DNA of 64,000 bases from JBGPLJ01 sp963826145 (GCA_963826145.1 CAWGVW010000001.1:186001-250000); one strand, 5' to 3'. Numbered from the stretch's first letter, positions 1 through 9,574 are shown. Notes: generated by a model from the sequence alone, not told the origin. Program-made: numbers and translations.

Positions 1-279
1 GAGGGCGCTGCGCATGGCAGGAAGCTCGTCGTGATTGCCCGGAATACAGTAGACGGGCACGCCGAGGCTTCCGAAAACCTCGCGAAACGTCTCGTAGCCG
101 CCCGGATCGTCCTGCACCAGGTCGCCCGTCGCGAGGACACCATCGCAGGGCCAGTGGTGGTGGCGTGCATGTTCGATGACCTGCAGCAGGGCACTGTACG
201 TCTCCACGCCACGCAGTCGACCATTGCGGTCGGCGTAGAGGTGCGGATCCGTGAACTGCAGTAGAAGCATAGAACTCAT
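1..279 (-). CDS. cpdA: 3',5'-cyclic-AMP phosphodiesterase, 5' part only
   Basis: Only the first 93 codons lie in the window; the gene runs off at base 1. The visible protein carries calcineurin-like metallophosphoesterase motifs in order: D-x-H at residues 11-13 (after LLLQFT), GDLVQD at 52-57 and PGNHD at 80-84. These normally supply ligands for a two-metal catalytic centre. The spacing, and the sequence between the last two motifs, look like the CpdA/Icc family, which hydrolyses cAMP in the cytoplasm. Two in-frame ATGs exist (279 and 270); I chose the outer one, and no strong ribosome binding site separates them. It is divergent from tkt. The family is inferred from the N-terminal half only, so another class III phosphodiesterase remains possible. 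Confidence 0.75.
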   Translation of the reverse strand, partial: MSSMLLLQFTDPHLYADRNGRLRGVETYSALLQVIEHARHHHWPCDGVLATGDLVQDDPGGYETFREVFGSLGVPVYCIPGNHDELPAMRSAL

Positions 280-596
280 CGCCCGCCATGCCCGCTCATG
301 CGGAGATCAAGTAAGGTGAGAGGCGAATTTCCCGATCTCGGCAGGGCGTACGCAGACTCGGGATTCGCGGCGCATGATAACAAACGCGCTTACGGGGAAT
401 CTTGAACCCGGTCATGCCAAGCGGATCGGCGCCGCACGTCTGCAATTCGAGACAGAAGCGGGATTGCGGGCATTTTGTGACGGATGGCGCGTTTTGGTGC
501 GCCGATAGCGGACGGGCGACGATGCAAAGCGTCCGTTGCTCCGGGCGGCGGAGTGTCGGAGAATCCGCGCCTTTCTTTTTAGGGGAAGCCAAGAGA
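280..596. other. Divergent intergenic region cpdA/tkt, no confident promoter
   Basis: This 317-base gap separates cpdA from tkt, so it should hold promoters for both directions. I find no pair of -35 and -10 hexamers with 16-18 base spacing that I trust. Two short hairpins can be drawn: GGCGC/GCGCC near 486-503 and CGGAC/GTCCG near 509-535. An open frame begins at 402 in the tkt frame, but nothing in it resembles a transketolase N-terminus. Confidence 0.5.
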
Positions 597-2594
597 ATGC
601 CGAGCCGAAGAGAGCTCGCCAACGCCATCCGCGCCCTCGCGATGGATGCGGTACAACAAGCGAATGCGGGCCACCCGGGCGCACCGATGGGGATGGCCGA
701 CATTGCCGAGGTCCTGTGGCGCGACTTCCTCAAGCACAACCCCGGGAACCCGCGCTGGCCGGACCGGGACCGCTTCGTCTTGTCGAACGGTCATGCGTCG
801 ATGTTGCAATACGCCGTGCTCAACCTCACCGGCTATCCGCTCGGCATGGACGAGATCCGCAATTTCCGCCAGCTCGGGGCCCGCACGGCGGGTCACCCGG
901 AGCACGACCTCGATATCGGCATCGAAACGACAACCGGCCCGCTCGGCCAGGGGCTGGCGAACGCGGTAGGCATGGCGATCGCCGAGAGGGCGCTCGCCGC
1001 GACGTTCAATCGGCCAGGATTTGAAGTCGTTGATCACCACACCTATGTATTCGTCGGCGACGGCTGCCTCATGGAGGGCATCTCGCACGAGGTGGCCTCG
1101 CTCGCAGGCACCCAGCGGCTTGGCAAGCTCATTTGCATCTATGACGACAACGGCATCTCGATCGACGGCCACGTGCAGGGCTGGTTCACCGACAACACGC
1201 CCGAGCGCTTCAGTGCCTACGGTTGGCACGTGGTGCCGGGCGTCGACGGCCATGATGCCGAGACAGTGAAGCGCGCAATCACGGCTGCGCGAGCGGAGAC
1301 AAAGCGACCCTCCATCGTCTGCTGCAAGACGATCATCGGCTGGGGCGCGCCCAACAAGCAGGGCACGGAAGCGACGCACGGCCAGGCGCTCGGCGCGGAC
1401 GAGGTGGCCGCGGCCCGCAAGACGCTGGACTGGAAATACGCGCCGTTCGAGATTCCGGAGCCGATTCGCGCCGCCTGGGATGCGCGCGCAAGCGGCGCGC
1501 GACGGGAAGCCGAGTGGCGTCACCTGTTTGAAGCTTATCGTCGCGAATATCCGGAGCTCGCAGCCGAGTTCGAGCGTCGGACGAAGGGCGAGCTGCCCGC
1601 GGAATTCGTCAAGCGTGCGCGCGAGCTGCCCGGCGACGCCGCCAAGGACAACAAGCCCGCGGCGACGCGCGTGTCGTCTCAGGCTGTTCTCAACGCGCTG
1701 ACGCCGCTGTTGCCGGAATTCGTCGGCGGATCGGCGGACCTCACGGGCTCGAACAATACACTCAGCAAGAGTTCGAAGACGCTGAATGTCGAGAACCCGG
1801 GCGGCAACTACATCTATTACGGCGTGCGCGAATTCGGCATGACTGCGGTGATGAACGGACTCGCGCTGCATGGCGGATTCATCCCGTACGGCGGTACCTT
1901 CCTCACGTTCTCGGACTACGCGCGCAACGGCGTGCGTATGGCTGCGCTCATGCACCAGCGCAATATCCTCGTGTACTCGCACGATTCGATCGGTCTCGGC
2001 GAAGACGGCCCGACGCATCAGCCGGTCGAGCATCTCTGGAGCTTGAGGCTCATTCCGAATCTAATCCTGTGGCGGCCCTGCGATGCCGTCGAGACGGCGG
2101 CGTCCTGGATCGCGGCAGTCGAACGCGTAGATGGACCAACGGCGCTCGCGCTGACGCGCCAGAACCTGCCGCAGGAGCCGCGTACGCTGGCGCAGATCGC
2201 CGACATCCGGCGCGGCGGCTATGTGCTCGTCGAGCCGGTCGGCGTGCCGGAGTGCATTGTCATCGCGACAGGATCGGAGGTCGGCATTTCTGCCGAAGCT
2301 GCGCGCGGACTGAATGGTAAGGGCCGCCGCATCCGCGTCGTCTCGATGCCGAGCACCCAGGTGTTCGAAGCGCAGGACCCCGCGTATCGCGAGCGGGTGC
2401 TGCCGGCAGGCGTTGTGCGCAGGTTGGTCGTCGAGGCGGGCGTGACTCTGCCCTGGCGGGCCTACGCGGGTCCCCAGGGGCGCGTGATCGGCGTCGATCA
2501 GTTCGGCGCATCCGGCCGGGGCCCCGATTTGTTCAAAAAGTTTGGCATCACCGCGGAACATGTGACCCGCGAAATTCTGGAACTCGTCGATTAA
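597..2594 (+). CDS. tkt: Transketolase
   Basis: This thiamine-diphosphate enzyme moves two-carbon ketol units between sugar phosphates, linking the pentose phosphate pathway to glycolysis in the cytoplasm. The protein has 665 residues, as usual for the family. The N-terminus MPSRRELANAIRALAMDAV matches the enterobacterial TktA start, so the ATG at 597 is preferred over the in-frame ATG at 402; AGGGGAAG lies 9 bases upstream. Visible signatures are SNGHAS and GHPGAPMGMAD in the N-terminal pyrophosphate domain, the cofactor motif GDG at residues 154-156, and VREFGMTA in the pyrimidine domain, holding the catalytic glutamate. It is the first gene of tkt-gap-pgk-pyk, with gap 12 bases downstream. 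No fructose-bisphosphate aldolase gene follows, unlike in several relatives. Confidence 0.97.
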   Translation: MPSRRELANAIRALAMDAVQQANAGHPGAPMGMADIAEVLWRDFLKHNPGNPRWPDRDRFVLSNGHASMLQYAVLNLTGYPLGMDEIRNFRQLGARTAGHPEHDLDIGIETTTGPLGQGLANAVGMAIAERALAATFNRPGFEVVDHHTYVFVGDGCLMEGISHEVASLAGTQRLGKLICIYDDNGISIDGHVQGWFTDNTPERFSAYGWHVVPGVDGHDAETVKRAITAARAETKRPSIVCCKTIIGWGAPNKQGTEATHGQALGADEVAAARKTLDWKYAPFEIPEPIRAAWDARASGARREAEWRHLFEAYRREYPELAAEFERRTKGELPAEFVKRARELPGDAAKDNKPAATRVSSQAVLNALTPLLPEFVGGSADLTGSNNTLSKSSKTLNVENPGGNYIYYGVREFGMTAVMNGLALHGGFIPYGGTFLTFSDYARNGVRMAALMHQRNILVYSHDSIGLGEDGPTHQPVEHLWSLRLIPNLILWRPCDAVETAASWIAAVERVDGPTALALTRQNLPQEPRTLAQIADIRRGGYVLVEPVGVPECIVIATGSEVGISAEAARGLNGKGRRIRVVSMPSTQVFEAQDPAYRERVLPAGVVRRLVVEAGVTLPWRAYAGPQGRVIGVDQFGASGRGPDLFKKFGITAEHVTREILELVD

Positions 2595-2606
2595 GAGGAG
2601 CTCACG

Positions 2607-3617
2607 ATGGCGATCAAGATTGGGATCAATGGCTACGGCCGCATCGGCCGCAACGTACTGCGCGCACTCTACGAATCGAAGCGCACCAAGGACATCCAGA
2701 TCGTCGCGTTGAACGACCTCGGCGATGCGAAGACGAACGCGCATCTCACGCGCTACGACACTGCGCACGGCAAATTCCCCGGCGAAGTATCGGTCGACGG
2801 CGATTCCATGGTGGTGAACGGCGACCGCATCCGGGTGCTCGCCGAACGCGATCCGGCCAAGCTCCCCTGGGGCCAGCTCGGTGTCGAGATCGTGCTCGAG
2901 AGCACGGGACTCTTCACGAGCAAGGCCAAGGCGGGGCTGCACCTCACCGGCGGCGCGAAGAAAGTCATCATTTCCGCTCCGGGCGGCGAGGACGTCGACG
3001 CGACGGTGGTCTACGGCGTGAACCACGGCGTGCTCAAGGCCTCGCACACCGTCATCTCGAATGCGTCGTGCACCACCAACTGCCTCGCGCCTGTCGTCAA
3101 GGTCCTGAACGACAAGATCGGCGTCGTCAACGGCATCATGACGACGATTCACTCCTACACCAATGATCAGGTGCTGACCGACGTGTATCACACGGACCTG
3201 CGCCGCGCGCGTTCGGCGACGATGTCGATGATCCCGACCAAGACCGGCGCGGCCGCCGCGGTCGGCCTCGTGTTGCCGGAACTGAAGGGCAAGCTCGATG
3301 GCTTCGCCGTGCGCGTGCCGACGATCAATGTCTCGCTCGTCGATCTCACCTTTGTCGCGAAGCGCGCGACGTCGATCGATGAGATCAACAAGTTGATGAA
3401 GGAAGCCGCTGCCGGTGCGTTCAAGGGCATCCTCGCCTACAGCGACGGACCGCTCGTCTCGGTCGACTTCAACCACGATCCCGCGTCCTCGACCTACGAC
3501 GCGACGCTGACCAAGGTGATCGACACGACGGTCAAGGTCTGCTCCTGGTACGACAACGAGTGGGGTTTCTCGAACCGCATGCTCGATACGACGGTCGCGT
3601 TCGCGAACGCGAAGTAA
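2607..3617 (+). CDS. gap: Type I glyceraldehyde-3-phosphate dehydrogenase
   Basis: The enzyme oxidises and phosphorylates glyceraldehyde 3-phosphate to 1,3-bisphosphoglycerate using NAD. It has 336 residues, the standard length. The Rossmann start IKIGINGYGRIGRNVLRAL is followed by ALNDLGD, which ends the second beta strand. The active site SNASCTTNC places the catalytic cysteine at residue 155, and WYDNEWGFSNRM closes the catalytic domain. The start at 2607 has GAGGAG 9 bases upstream. The gene sits between tkt and pgk, so the cluster makes consecutive enzymes of lower glycolysis. Which cofactor (NAD or NADP) is used is inferred from the aspartate in ALNDL and has not been tested. Confidence 0.96.
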   Translation: MAIKIGINGYGRIGRNVLRALYESKRTKDIQIVALNDLGDAKTNAHLTRYDTAHGKFPGEVSVDGDSMVVNGDRIRVLAERDPAKLPWGQLGVEIVLESTGLFTSKAKAGLHLTGGAKKVIISAPGGEDVDATVVYGVNHGVLKASHTVISNASCTTNCLAPVVKVLNDKIGVVNGIMTTIHSYTNDQVLTDVYHTDLRRARSATMSMIPTKTGAAAAVGLVLPELKGKLDGFAVRVPTINVSLVDLTFVAKRATSIDEINKLMKEAAAGAFKGILAYSDGPLVSVDFNHDPASSTYDATLTKVIDTTVKVCSWYDNEWGFSNRMLDTTVAFANAK

Positions 3618-3640
3618 CCGGACGCGAAGGGAGTGGTTCC

Positions 3641-4816
3641 ATGAAGGTACTGCGCATGGTCGATCTCGACCTGAAGGGCAAGCGCGTCCTCATCCGCGAA
3701 GACCTCAACGTGCCGGTGAAGGGCGGAGTCGTGACGAGCGATGCGCGCATTCGCGCGTCGCTCCCGACCATCCGGCACGCCGTCGACGCCGGCGCCCGCG
3801 TGCTGGTGATGTCGCATCTCGGTCGGCCGGAAGAGGGCATGTTCGATGACAGCCTGTCGCTCGCACCCGTCGCCGCGCGCCTGTCGGAGCTCCTGGGCCG
3901 CAAGGTGCGCCTCGAGCGCAACTGGCTCGAAGGCGTGAGCTGCGAGCCGGGCGAAGTCGTGCTTTGCGAGAACGTCCGCTTCAACAAGGGCGAGAAGAAA
4001 GACAAGGACGATCTGGCGCAGCGCATGGCCGCGCTCTGCGACATCTACGTCATGGATGCATTCGGCACCTCACACCGGGCCGAGGCGAGCACGCACGGTG
4101 TCGGCAAGTTCGCGCGGGTCGCCTGTGCGGGACCGCTTCTCGTCAACGAGCTCGTCGCGCTCGAGACAGCTCTCGAGAAGCCTGCGCGTCCGCTCGTGGC
4201 GATTGTTGCGGGCTCGAAGGTCTCAACCAAGCTCACGGTGCTCGAGGCGCTCCTCGCGAAAGTCGACCTGCTGATCGTCGGCGGCGGCATTGCGAACACG
4301 TTTCTCGCCGCCAAGGGCCTGCCGATCGGCAAGTCGCTGCACGAGCCGGACATGATCGGCATAGCACGGCGCCTCCTCGACGCCGCGGGCAAGGGCGGCG
4401 CAGACATCCCTCTGCCTACCGACGTCGTCGTCGCGACCGAGTTCTCCGCGACTGCGGAGGCTGACGTCAAGCGCGTGGACCAGGTTGCCGCCGATGAAAT
4501 GATCCTCGACATCGGCCCCGATTCGGCCGAGCGCTTCGCGGCGCTGCTCGGCAAGGCGGGTACTATCGTCTGGAACGGACCGGTGGGCGTTTTCGAATTC
4601 GACCAGTTCGGCGAAGGCACGCGCACGCTCGCGAACGCGATCGCGAACAGCAAGGCGTTTTCCATCGCGGGCGGGGGCGACACGCTCGCGGCCATCGAAA
4701 AATACAAGATCGAAGAAGGAATCTCGTACATTTCCACGGGTGGGGGAGCATTCCTCGAGTTCATCGAGGGCAAGACGCTGCCGGCGGTCGCCATGCTCGA
4801 AGCACGCGCCGCCTAA
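3641..4816 (+). CDS. pgk: Phosphoglycerate kinase
   Basis: This kinase transfers phosphate from 1,3-bisphosphoglycerate to ADP, the first ATP-yielding step of glycolysis. The 391-residue protein opens MKVLRMVDLDLKGKRVLIR and then shows the substrate-binding stretch EDLNVPV and SHLGRP, the loop LENVRFNKGEKK, and the C-terminal nucleotide lobe with GGGDT near residue 348. The ATG at 3641 is preferred because GAAGGGAG lies 8 bases upstream. An in-frame start at 3560 would lie inside gap and add residues foreign to the family. It lies 23 bases after gap and 18 before pyk. Confidence 0.96.
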   Translation: MKVLRMVDLDLKGKRVLIREDLNVPVKGGVVTSDARIRASLPTIRHAVDAGARVLVMSHLGRPEEGMFDDSLSLAPVAARLSELLGRKVRLERNWLEGVSCEPGEVVLCENVRFNKGEKKDKDDLAQRMAALCDIYVMDAFGTSHRAEASTHGVGKFARVACAGPLLVNELVALETALEKPARPLVAIVAGSKVSTKLTVLEALLAKVDLLIVGGGIANTFLAAKGLPIGKSLHEPDMIGIARRLLDAAGKGGADIPLPTDVVVATEFSATAEADVKRVDQVAADEMILDIGPDSAERFAALLGKAGTIVWNGPVGVFEFDQFGEGTRTLANAIANSKAFSIAGGGDTLAAIEKYKIEEGISYISTGGGAFLEFIEGKTLPAVAMLEARAA

Positions 4817-4834
4817 AGCGTACGGAGTCGACTC

Positions 4835-6265
4835 TTGAGACGGACGAAAATCGTTACCACCCTGGGGCCCGCGACCGACGATCCCAAGGTGCTCGCCGAG
4901 ATGGTGAGCGCCGGCGCCGATGTCGTGCGGGTGAATTTCTCGCACGGACGTTATGAGGATCACGCGAAGCGGGTCCAGCTCGTGCGCGACGCGGCCGCAG
5001 CCGCCGGCAAGTACGTCGGTGTGCTCGGCGACCTGCAGGGCCCGAAGATCCGCATCGAGCGGTTTGCCGAGGGCCGGGTGTTCCTGAAGGAGGGCGATCC
5101 CTTCGCACTCGACGTTTCACTCGATCCCAAAGCGGGCACGGCGCAGCGCGTGGGCTGCGCCTACAAGAATCTTCCGGCGGACGTGTCCTCTGGCGACACG
5201 CTTCTGCTCAACGACGGGAATATCGCACTCGCGGTCACCTCGGTCGCGGGGCCGGTGGTCAACACGAGGGTCGTGGTGGGCGGGGAGCTCTCGGATAACA
5301 AGGGCATCAATCGACAGGGAGGCGGCCTTTCCGCAGGCGCGCTCACGGAAAAGGATCGCGAGGACATCAAGGTGGCGGCGCGCCTCGGCGTCGACTACAT
5401 CGCGGTATCGTTCGCACGCAACGCAGACGATATGCACGAATGCCGTACGCTCCTCAGGGCCGCGGGGGGCGATGGCCGCGTGGTCGCGAAAATCGAACGC
5501 GCAGAGGCGATCCAGAAGCTCGATGAAATCATCGATGCAAGCGACGTCGTCATGGTCGCGCGCGGTGATCTCGGCGTCGAGATGGGCTATGCGGAGCTCA
5601 CGGGCCTGCAGAAAACCATCATTCAGCACACGCGTCACCGCAACAAGGTCGTGATCACCGCGACCCAGATGATGGAATCGATGATCAACAATCCGATTCC
5701 GACGCGGGCCGAGGTCTCCGACGTATCGAACGCCGTCATGGATGGCACGGACGCCGTCATGCTTTCCGGCGAGAGCGCGGTCGGCAAATATCCGGTGAAG
5801 GCCGTACAGGCGATGGCGCAGGTCATCGAGGGCGCGGAGAAGTATCAACTTGCGCCCGGCCGCTCGCGCCATCGTGACGATCGCGTGTTCAATCTCACGG
5901 ACGAAGCGATTGCGATGGCCGTGATGTACACGGCGAATCACATGAAGGTGCGCGCCATCGTTGCGCTCACCGAATCCGGTTCGACGACACTCTGGATGTC
6001 GCGCATCCGCTCGGACATCCCGATCTATGCGTTCACGCGCCAGGAGGCGACTCGCCGGCGCGTCACGCTCTATCGGGGCGTGTATCCGGTTGCATTTGAC
6101 GTCGTGCAGACGCGGCCGGACACCGTGTACCCGACGATCTTCCACATGCTGCTCGAGCTCAAGCTCGTCGACGAGGGCGATCACATCATCGTGACCCAGG
6201 GGGCGCTCTCGGGCGTCGCGGGCGGCACCAATTCGATGCAGATTCTTAAGGTGACGGGCGGCTGA
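4835..6265 (+). CDS. pyk: Pyruvate kinase
   Basis: The enzyme converts phosphoenolpyruvate and ADP to pyruvate and ATP. The protein has 476 residues and begins RRTKIVTTLGPATDDP, the usual first strand of the TIM barrel. Further signatures are RVNFSHG, GDLQGPKIRIE, the active-site stretch MVARGDLGVEMG, ITATQMMESM and the C-terminal regulatory domain with VALTESGSTT. Translation appears to use TTG at 4835, preceded by GGAG 7 bases upstream. No ATG gives a full N-terminus. It closes the glycolytic cluster; the next gene starts 32 bases later and is functionally unrelated. Confidence 0.96.
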   Translation: MRRTKIVTTLGPATDDPKVLAEMVSAGADVVRVNFSHGRYEDHAKRVQLVRDAAAAAGKYVGVLGDLQGPKIRIERFAEGRVFLKEGDPFALDVSLDPKAGTAQRVGCAYKNLPADVSSGDTLLLNDGNIALAVTSVAGPVVNTRVVVGGELSDNKGINRQGGGLSAGALTEKDREDIKVAARLGVDYIAVSFARNADDMHECRTLLRAAGGDGRVVAKIERAEAIQKLDEIIDASDVVMVARGDLGVEMGYAELTGLQKTIIQHTRHRNKVVITATQMMESMINNPIPTRAEVSDVSNAVMDGTDAVMLSGESAVGKYPVKAVQAMAQVIEGAEKYQLAPGRSRHRDDRVFNLTDEAIAMAVMYTANHMKVRAIVALTESGSTTLWMSRIRSDIPIYAFTRQEATRRRVTLYRGVYPVAFDVVQTRPDTVYPTIFHMLLELKLVDEGDHIIVTQGALSGVAGGTNSMQILKVTGG

Positions 6266-6297
6266 CGCCGGCCCGCCCCCCGCGGAGCGCCCCGAAC

Positions 6298-7152
6298 ATG
6301 AGCGCCGTACGATTCTCAGGAACGGACCGCTACGTCGCGGGCGAGGATCTGGCCGTCGCGGTGAATGCGGCAGTAATCCTCGGGCGACCACTCCTCATCA
6401 AGGGCGAGCCCGGCACCGGCAAGACCGAGCTCGCCATCGAGATCGCACGTTCGCTGAAGCGCCCGCTCTACGAGTGGCACATCAAGTCGACGAGCAAGGC
6501 CCAGCAAGGTCTCTACGAGTACGACGCGGTCGCACGCCTCAGGGACTCGCAGCTCGGCGATGCGCGCGTGCACGACATCCGCAACTACATCCTGAAAGGC
6601 AGGGTCTGGGAGGCTTTCGAAGCCGAAGTCCAGCCGGTGCTCCTTATCGATGAGATCGACAAGGCGGATGTCGAATTTCCGAACGACCTGCTGCGCGAGC
6701 TCGACCGCATGGAGTTCTACGTGTACGAAACGCGCGAGCTCGTGCGCGCGCGTCACCGGCCGATCGTCGTCATCACGAGCAACAATGAGAAGGAACTGCC
6801 GGACGCTTTCCTGCGCCGCTGCTTCTTCCACTACATCAGATTTCCGGATCCCGAGACGATGGAGCGCATCGTGCGCGTGCACTACCCGACGTTGAAGCGC
6901 GAGCTCCTGAGCGAGGCGTTGAACGCATTCTTCCGCGTGCGCGAAGTCCCGGGGCTCAAGAAGAAGCCCTCTACTTCGGAACTCCTCGACTGGCTGAAAC
7001 TCCTGCTCGCAGAAGACATCGACCCGGCCGCACTCGCGGCGGGCGATGACAAGAAACTCATTCCGCCGCTCTATGGCGCGCTCCTCAAGAACGAACAGGA
7101 CGTGCACCTCTTCGAGCAGCTCCTCTTCCTCAACCGGCGCAATGCTCGTTAA
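6298..7152 (+). CDS. MoxR-family AAA+ ATPase
   Basis: This 284-residue protein is a AAA+ ATPase with Walker A GEPGTGKT at residues 36-43 and Walker B VLLIDEID around 115-121, followed by ITSNNEKELPDAFLRRC, which carries the sensor and arginine-finger region. MoxR-type ATPases act as chaperones that help mature or remodel partner complexes, usually together with a von Willebrand A protein encoded next door. That is the case here: the downstream VWA gene overlaps it by 11 bases. The target of this pair is not revealed by the neighbourhood, since genes on both sides are housekeeping genes. The family assignment is firm; the biological role is unknown. Confidence 0.9.
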   Translation: MSAVRFSGTDRYVAGEDLAVAVNAAVILGRPLLIKGEPGTGKTELAIEIARSLKRPLYEWHIKSTSKAQQGLYEYDAVARLRDSQLGDARVHDIRNYILKGRVWEAFEAEVQPVLLIDEIDKADVEFPNDLLRELDRMEFYVYETRELVRARHRPIVVITSNNEKELPDAFLRRCFFHYIRFPDPETMERIVRVHYPTLKRELLSEALNAFFRVREVPGLKKKPSTSELLDWLKLLLAEDIDPAALAAGDDKKLIPPLYGALLKNEQDVHLFEQLLFLNRRNAR

Positions 7153-8314
7153 GTTCTTCCGCGACCTGCGTGCCGAGGGCGTGCCGGCGACGCTCACCGA
7201 ATTCCTGACCCTGCTCGAAGCGCTAGATGAGCGCGTGACCGATTTCGACGCCGAAGCCTTCTACCATCTCGCGCGGGCTGCGCTCGTCAAGGACGAACGC
7301 CATTTCGATCGCTTCGACCGCGCCTTCGCGCGTCACTTCGAGGGTGTCGAGCAGATCGCGACTGCATTGGCGGCCGCGATTCCGGACGACTGGCTGCGCG
7401 CCGACGTCGAGCGGCTGATGACGGCCGAGGAGAAGGCGAAAGTCGAGGCGCTCGGCGGCTGGGAGCGGCTCATGAACGCCTTGCGGGAGCGCCTCGCCGC
7501 GCAGCAGGGCCGGCATGCGGGCGGCAATCGCTGGATAGGGACCGGCGGCACTTCGCCCTTCGGCAATGCCGGCTTCAATCCCGAGGGAGCGCGCGTCGGC
7601 GGCCAGTCGCGCGAGCGGCGCGCGGTCAAAATCTGGGAACGGCGCGAGTATCGCAATCTCGATGATCGCGTGGAACTCGGAACGCGCAATCTGAAGCTCG
7701 CGCTCCGGCGGCTGCGCCGCTTCGCAAGACAGGGCGCCGCGGAGGAACTCGATCTGCCGGACACCATCGATGCGACTGCGCGCAATGCCGGATTTCTCGA
7801 CGTGCGTCTGGTGCCCGAGCGGCGCAATGCGGTGAAGGTCCTGTTGCTTCTCGACATTGGCGGCTCGATGGACGATCACGTGCGGATCTGCGAGGAGCTC
7901 TTCTCCGCGGCCCGCAGCGAATTCCGTCATCTCGAGCATTTCTATTTTCACAACTGCGTCTACGAGAGCCTTTGGCGCGACAACAGCCGGCGGCACGGCG
8001 AGCGCGTGCAGACGTCCTGGCTCATCCACAAGTATCCGCCGGACTACCGGTTGATCTTCGTGGGCGATGCGACCATGAGTCCCTACGAAATCGTCCAGCC
8101 CGGCGGCAGCCTCGAGCACTGGAATGAGGAAGCGGGGAGCGTCTGGATGCGCCGGCTCTGCAGCGCCTGGCCGAAACACGTATGGCTCAACCCGGAACCC
8201 GCGGAACGCTGGGACTATGCCCCTTCCATCCAGCTCGCGCGCGAACTCGTCGACAATCGCATGTTCGCGCTCACGTTGCAGGGGATCGACGAGGCCATGC
8301 AGGCGCTCAACTGA
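7142..8314 (+). CDS. VWA domain protein, CoxE-like, partner of the MoxR ATPase
   Basis: The 390-residue protein starts MLVKFFRDLRAEGVPATLTEF, a typical opening of CoxE-like proteins paired with MoxR ATPases. Its C-terminal half is a von Willebrand A domain. The metal-binding site reads D238-I-G-G-S242, so the first serine of the classical D-x-S-x-S is a glycine; a conserved D follows in GDATMSPYE. A glycine- and arginine-rich linker (about residues 120-165) separates it from a helical N-terminal region. The ATG at 7142 overlaps the MoxR gene, indicating translational coupling. Its function is unknown. By family analogy it may serve as substrate adaptor for the ATPase. Confidence 0.85.
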   Translation: MLVKFFRDLRAEGVPATLTEFLTLLEALDERVTDFDAEAFYHLARAALVKDERHFDRFDRAFARHFEGVEQIATALAAAIPDDWLRADVERLMTAEEKAKVEALGGWERLMNALRERLAAQQGRHAGGNRWIGTGGTSPFGNAGFNPEGARVGGQSRERRAVKIWERREYRNLDDRVELGTRNLKLALRRLRRFARQGAAEELDLPDTIDATARNAGFLDVRLVPERRNAVKVLLLLDIGGSMDDHVRICEELFSAARSEFRHLEHFYFHNCVYESLWRDNSRRHGERVQTSWLIHKYPPDYRLIFVGDATMSPYEIVQPGGSLEHWNEEAGSVWMRRLCSAWPKHVWLNPEPAERWDYAPSIQLARELVDNRMFALTLQGIDEAMQALN

Positions 8315-8379
8315 CCACTGCGCGGACTTATGGACTCGTCCCTTTGCCGCTGCCGGTCATCGTGGTAAACAGCACCCGC

Positions 8380-9567
8380 ATGATGACGCACCCTCCCGAA
8401 CGCCGGCCCGCACCGAAGAACGGCCTCGTACTCACGGGCGGTGGTGCGCGCTCGGCCTACCAGGTCGGCGTCCTCAAGGCGCTAGCGGAACTCACGCCAG
8501 CGAAGGCGCGCTGTCCCTTTCCGATTGTCACCGGGACGTCGGCCGGGGCCGTGTCGGCCGCCGTGCTTGCCTCCGATCCGCTGCGATTTCGTGCGTCGGT
8601 GCAGAACCTCGAACGTGTTTGGCGCGGGTTTCATTGCGATCAGGTGTTCCGGTCGGACTCTCTTACCGTCATGCGCTCGGGACTTCACTGGCTCCTCGCC
8701 CTCGTGTCGGGCGGCCTCTTCGCGAAGGCGCCGCGCTCGCTCCTCGACAACAGTCCCCTGCGCAAGCTCCTCAGCGAACGCGTCAACTTCGATCGCATCG
8801 CGGCCTCGATCCGGCGCGGCTCACTCAACGCGGTCGCGCTTTCCGCGACCGGTTACGGGAGCGCGCGCTCGATTGCGTTTTTCGATGCCGAGCCTGATAT
8901 CGCTCCCTGGGAGCGCGTGCTGCATTCCGGCGAACGCGCCCGGCTGACGCTCGATCACCTGATGGCGAGTCTTGCCGTGCCCTTTCTCTTTCCGCCGGTG
9001 CGGATCAACGAGCAATTCTACGGTGACGGAGCGATGCGGCAGCTCGCTCCACTGAGTCCCGCGATTCACCTCGGCGCGGACCGCCTGCTCGTGATCGGCG
9101 TTCGTGATGCAGGAGATCGCGGTACGTCGATCGCGACGGATATTCCCATCTCGCCGACGCCGGGACAGATCTTCGGCTTCATGCTCGATACGCTCTTCAA
9201 CGACCAGATCCAGGCCGATCTCGAACGGCTCGAGCGGGTGAATCTTCTGGCCGCGACCTATCAGGGCGGGGGACTGCGAGAGGTGGAAGCGATCATCATT
9301 CTGCCGAGCGAGGACCTGCGACGCATCGCTGCACGCCATGCGGCCGATCTGCCGCGGTCGCTGCGCATGCTGATGCGCACGATGGGGGCGTATAACGCAA
9401 ACGGCACGCAGCTCATGAGCTACCTGATGTTCGAGGCGTCCTACACGCGCGAACTCATCAGCCTCGGGTACGCCGATGCCATGGCGCGCCGCGCCGACCT
9501 TCTCAAATTCGTCGAGCCGTCATTCGCCGTTTCGCCCGTCCACGACACGGCCGCTCGCGCCAGCTGA
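8380..9567 (+). CDS. Patatin-like phospholipase family protein
   Basis: This 395-residue protein has the three hallmarks of patatin-type serine hydrolases: the glycine-rich oxyanion loop LTGGGARSAYQVGVL (from about residue 18), the nucleophile elbow GTSAG with Ser54, and the catalytic aspartate in DGA (Asp216). Such enzymes hydrolyse acyl ester bonds in lipids with a Ser-Asp dyad. No signal peptide or membrane segment is evident, so I expect it to act in the cytoplasm or at the inner membrane face. The start is uncertain: two adjacent ATGs (8380 and 8383) lack a clear ribosome binding site, and the first is used here. It lies 65 bases after the VWA gene and converges on rapZ across a repeat element. 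Confidence 0.88.
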   Translation: MMTHPPERRPAPKNGLVLTGGGARSAYQVGVLKALAELTPAKARCPFPIVTGTSAGAVSAAVLASDPLRFRASVQNLERVWRGFHCDQVFRSDSLTVMRSGLHWLLALVSGGLFAKAPRSLLDNSPLRKLLSERVNFDRIAASIRRGSLNAVALSATGYGSARSIAFFDAEPDIAPWERVLHSGERARLTLDHLMASLAVPFLFPPVRINEQFYGDGAMRQLAPLSPAIHLGADRLLVIGVRDAGDRGTSIATDIPISPTPGQIFGFMLDTLFNDQIQADLERLERVNLLAATYQGGGLREVEAIIILPSEDLRRIAARHAADLPRSLRMLMRTMGAYNANGTQLMSYLMFEASYTRELISLGYADAMARRADLLKFVEPSFAVSPVHDTAARAS

Positions 9568-9574
9568 TTCGCTG

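Noticed and set aside
402..596. N-terminal extension of transketolase from ATG 402
   Set aside because: The 65 extra residues do not resemble any transketolase; ATG 597 matches the family start and has a ribosome binding site.
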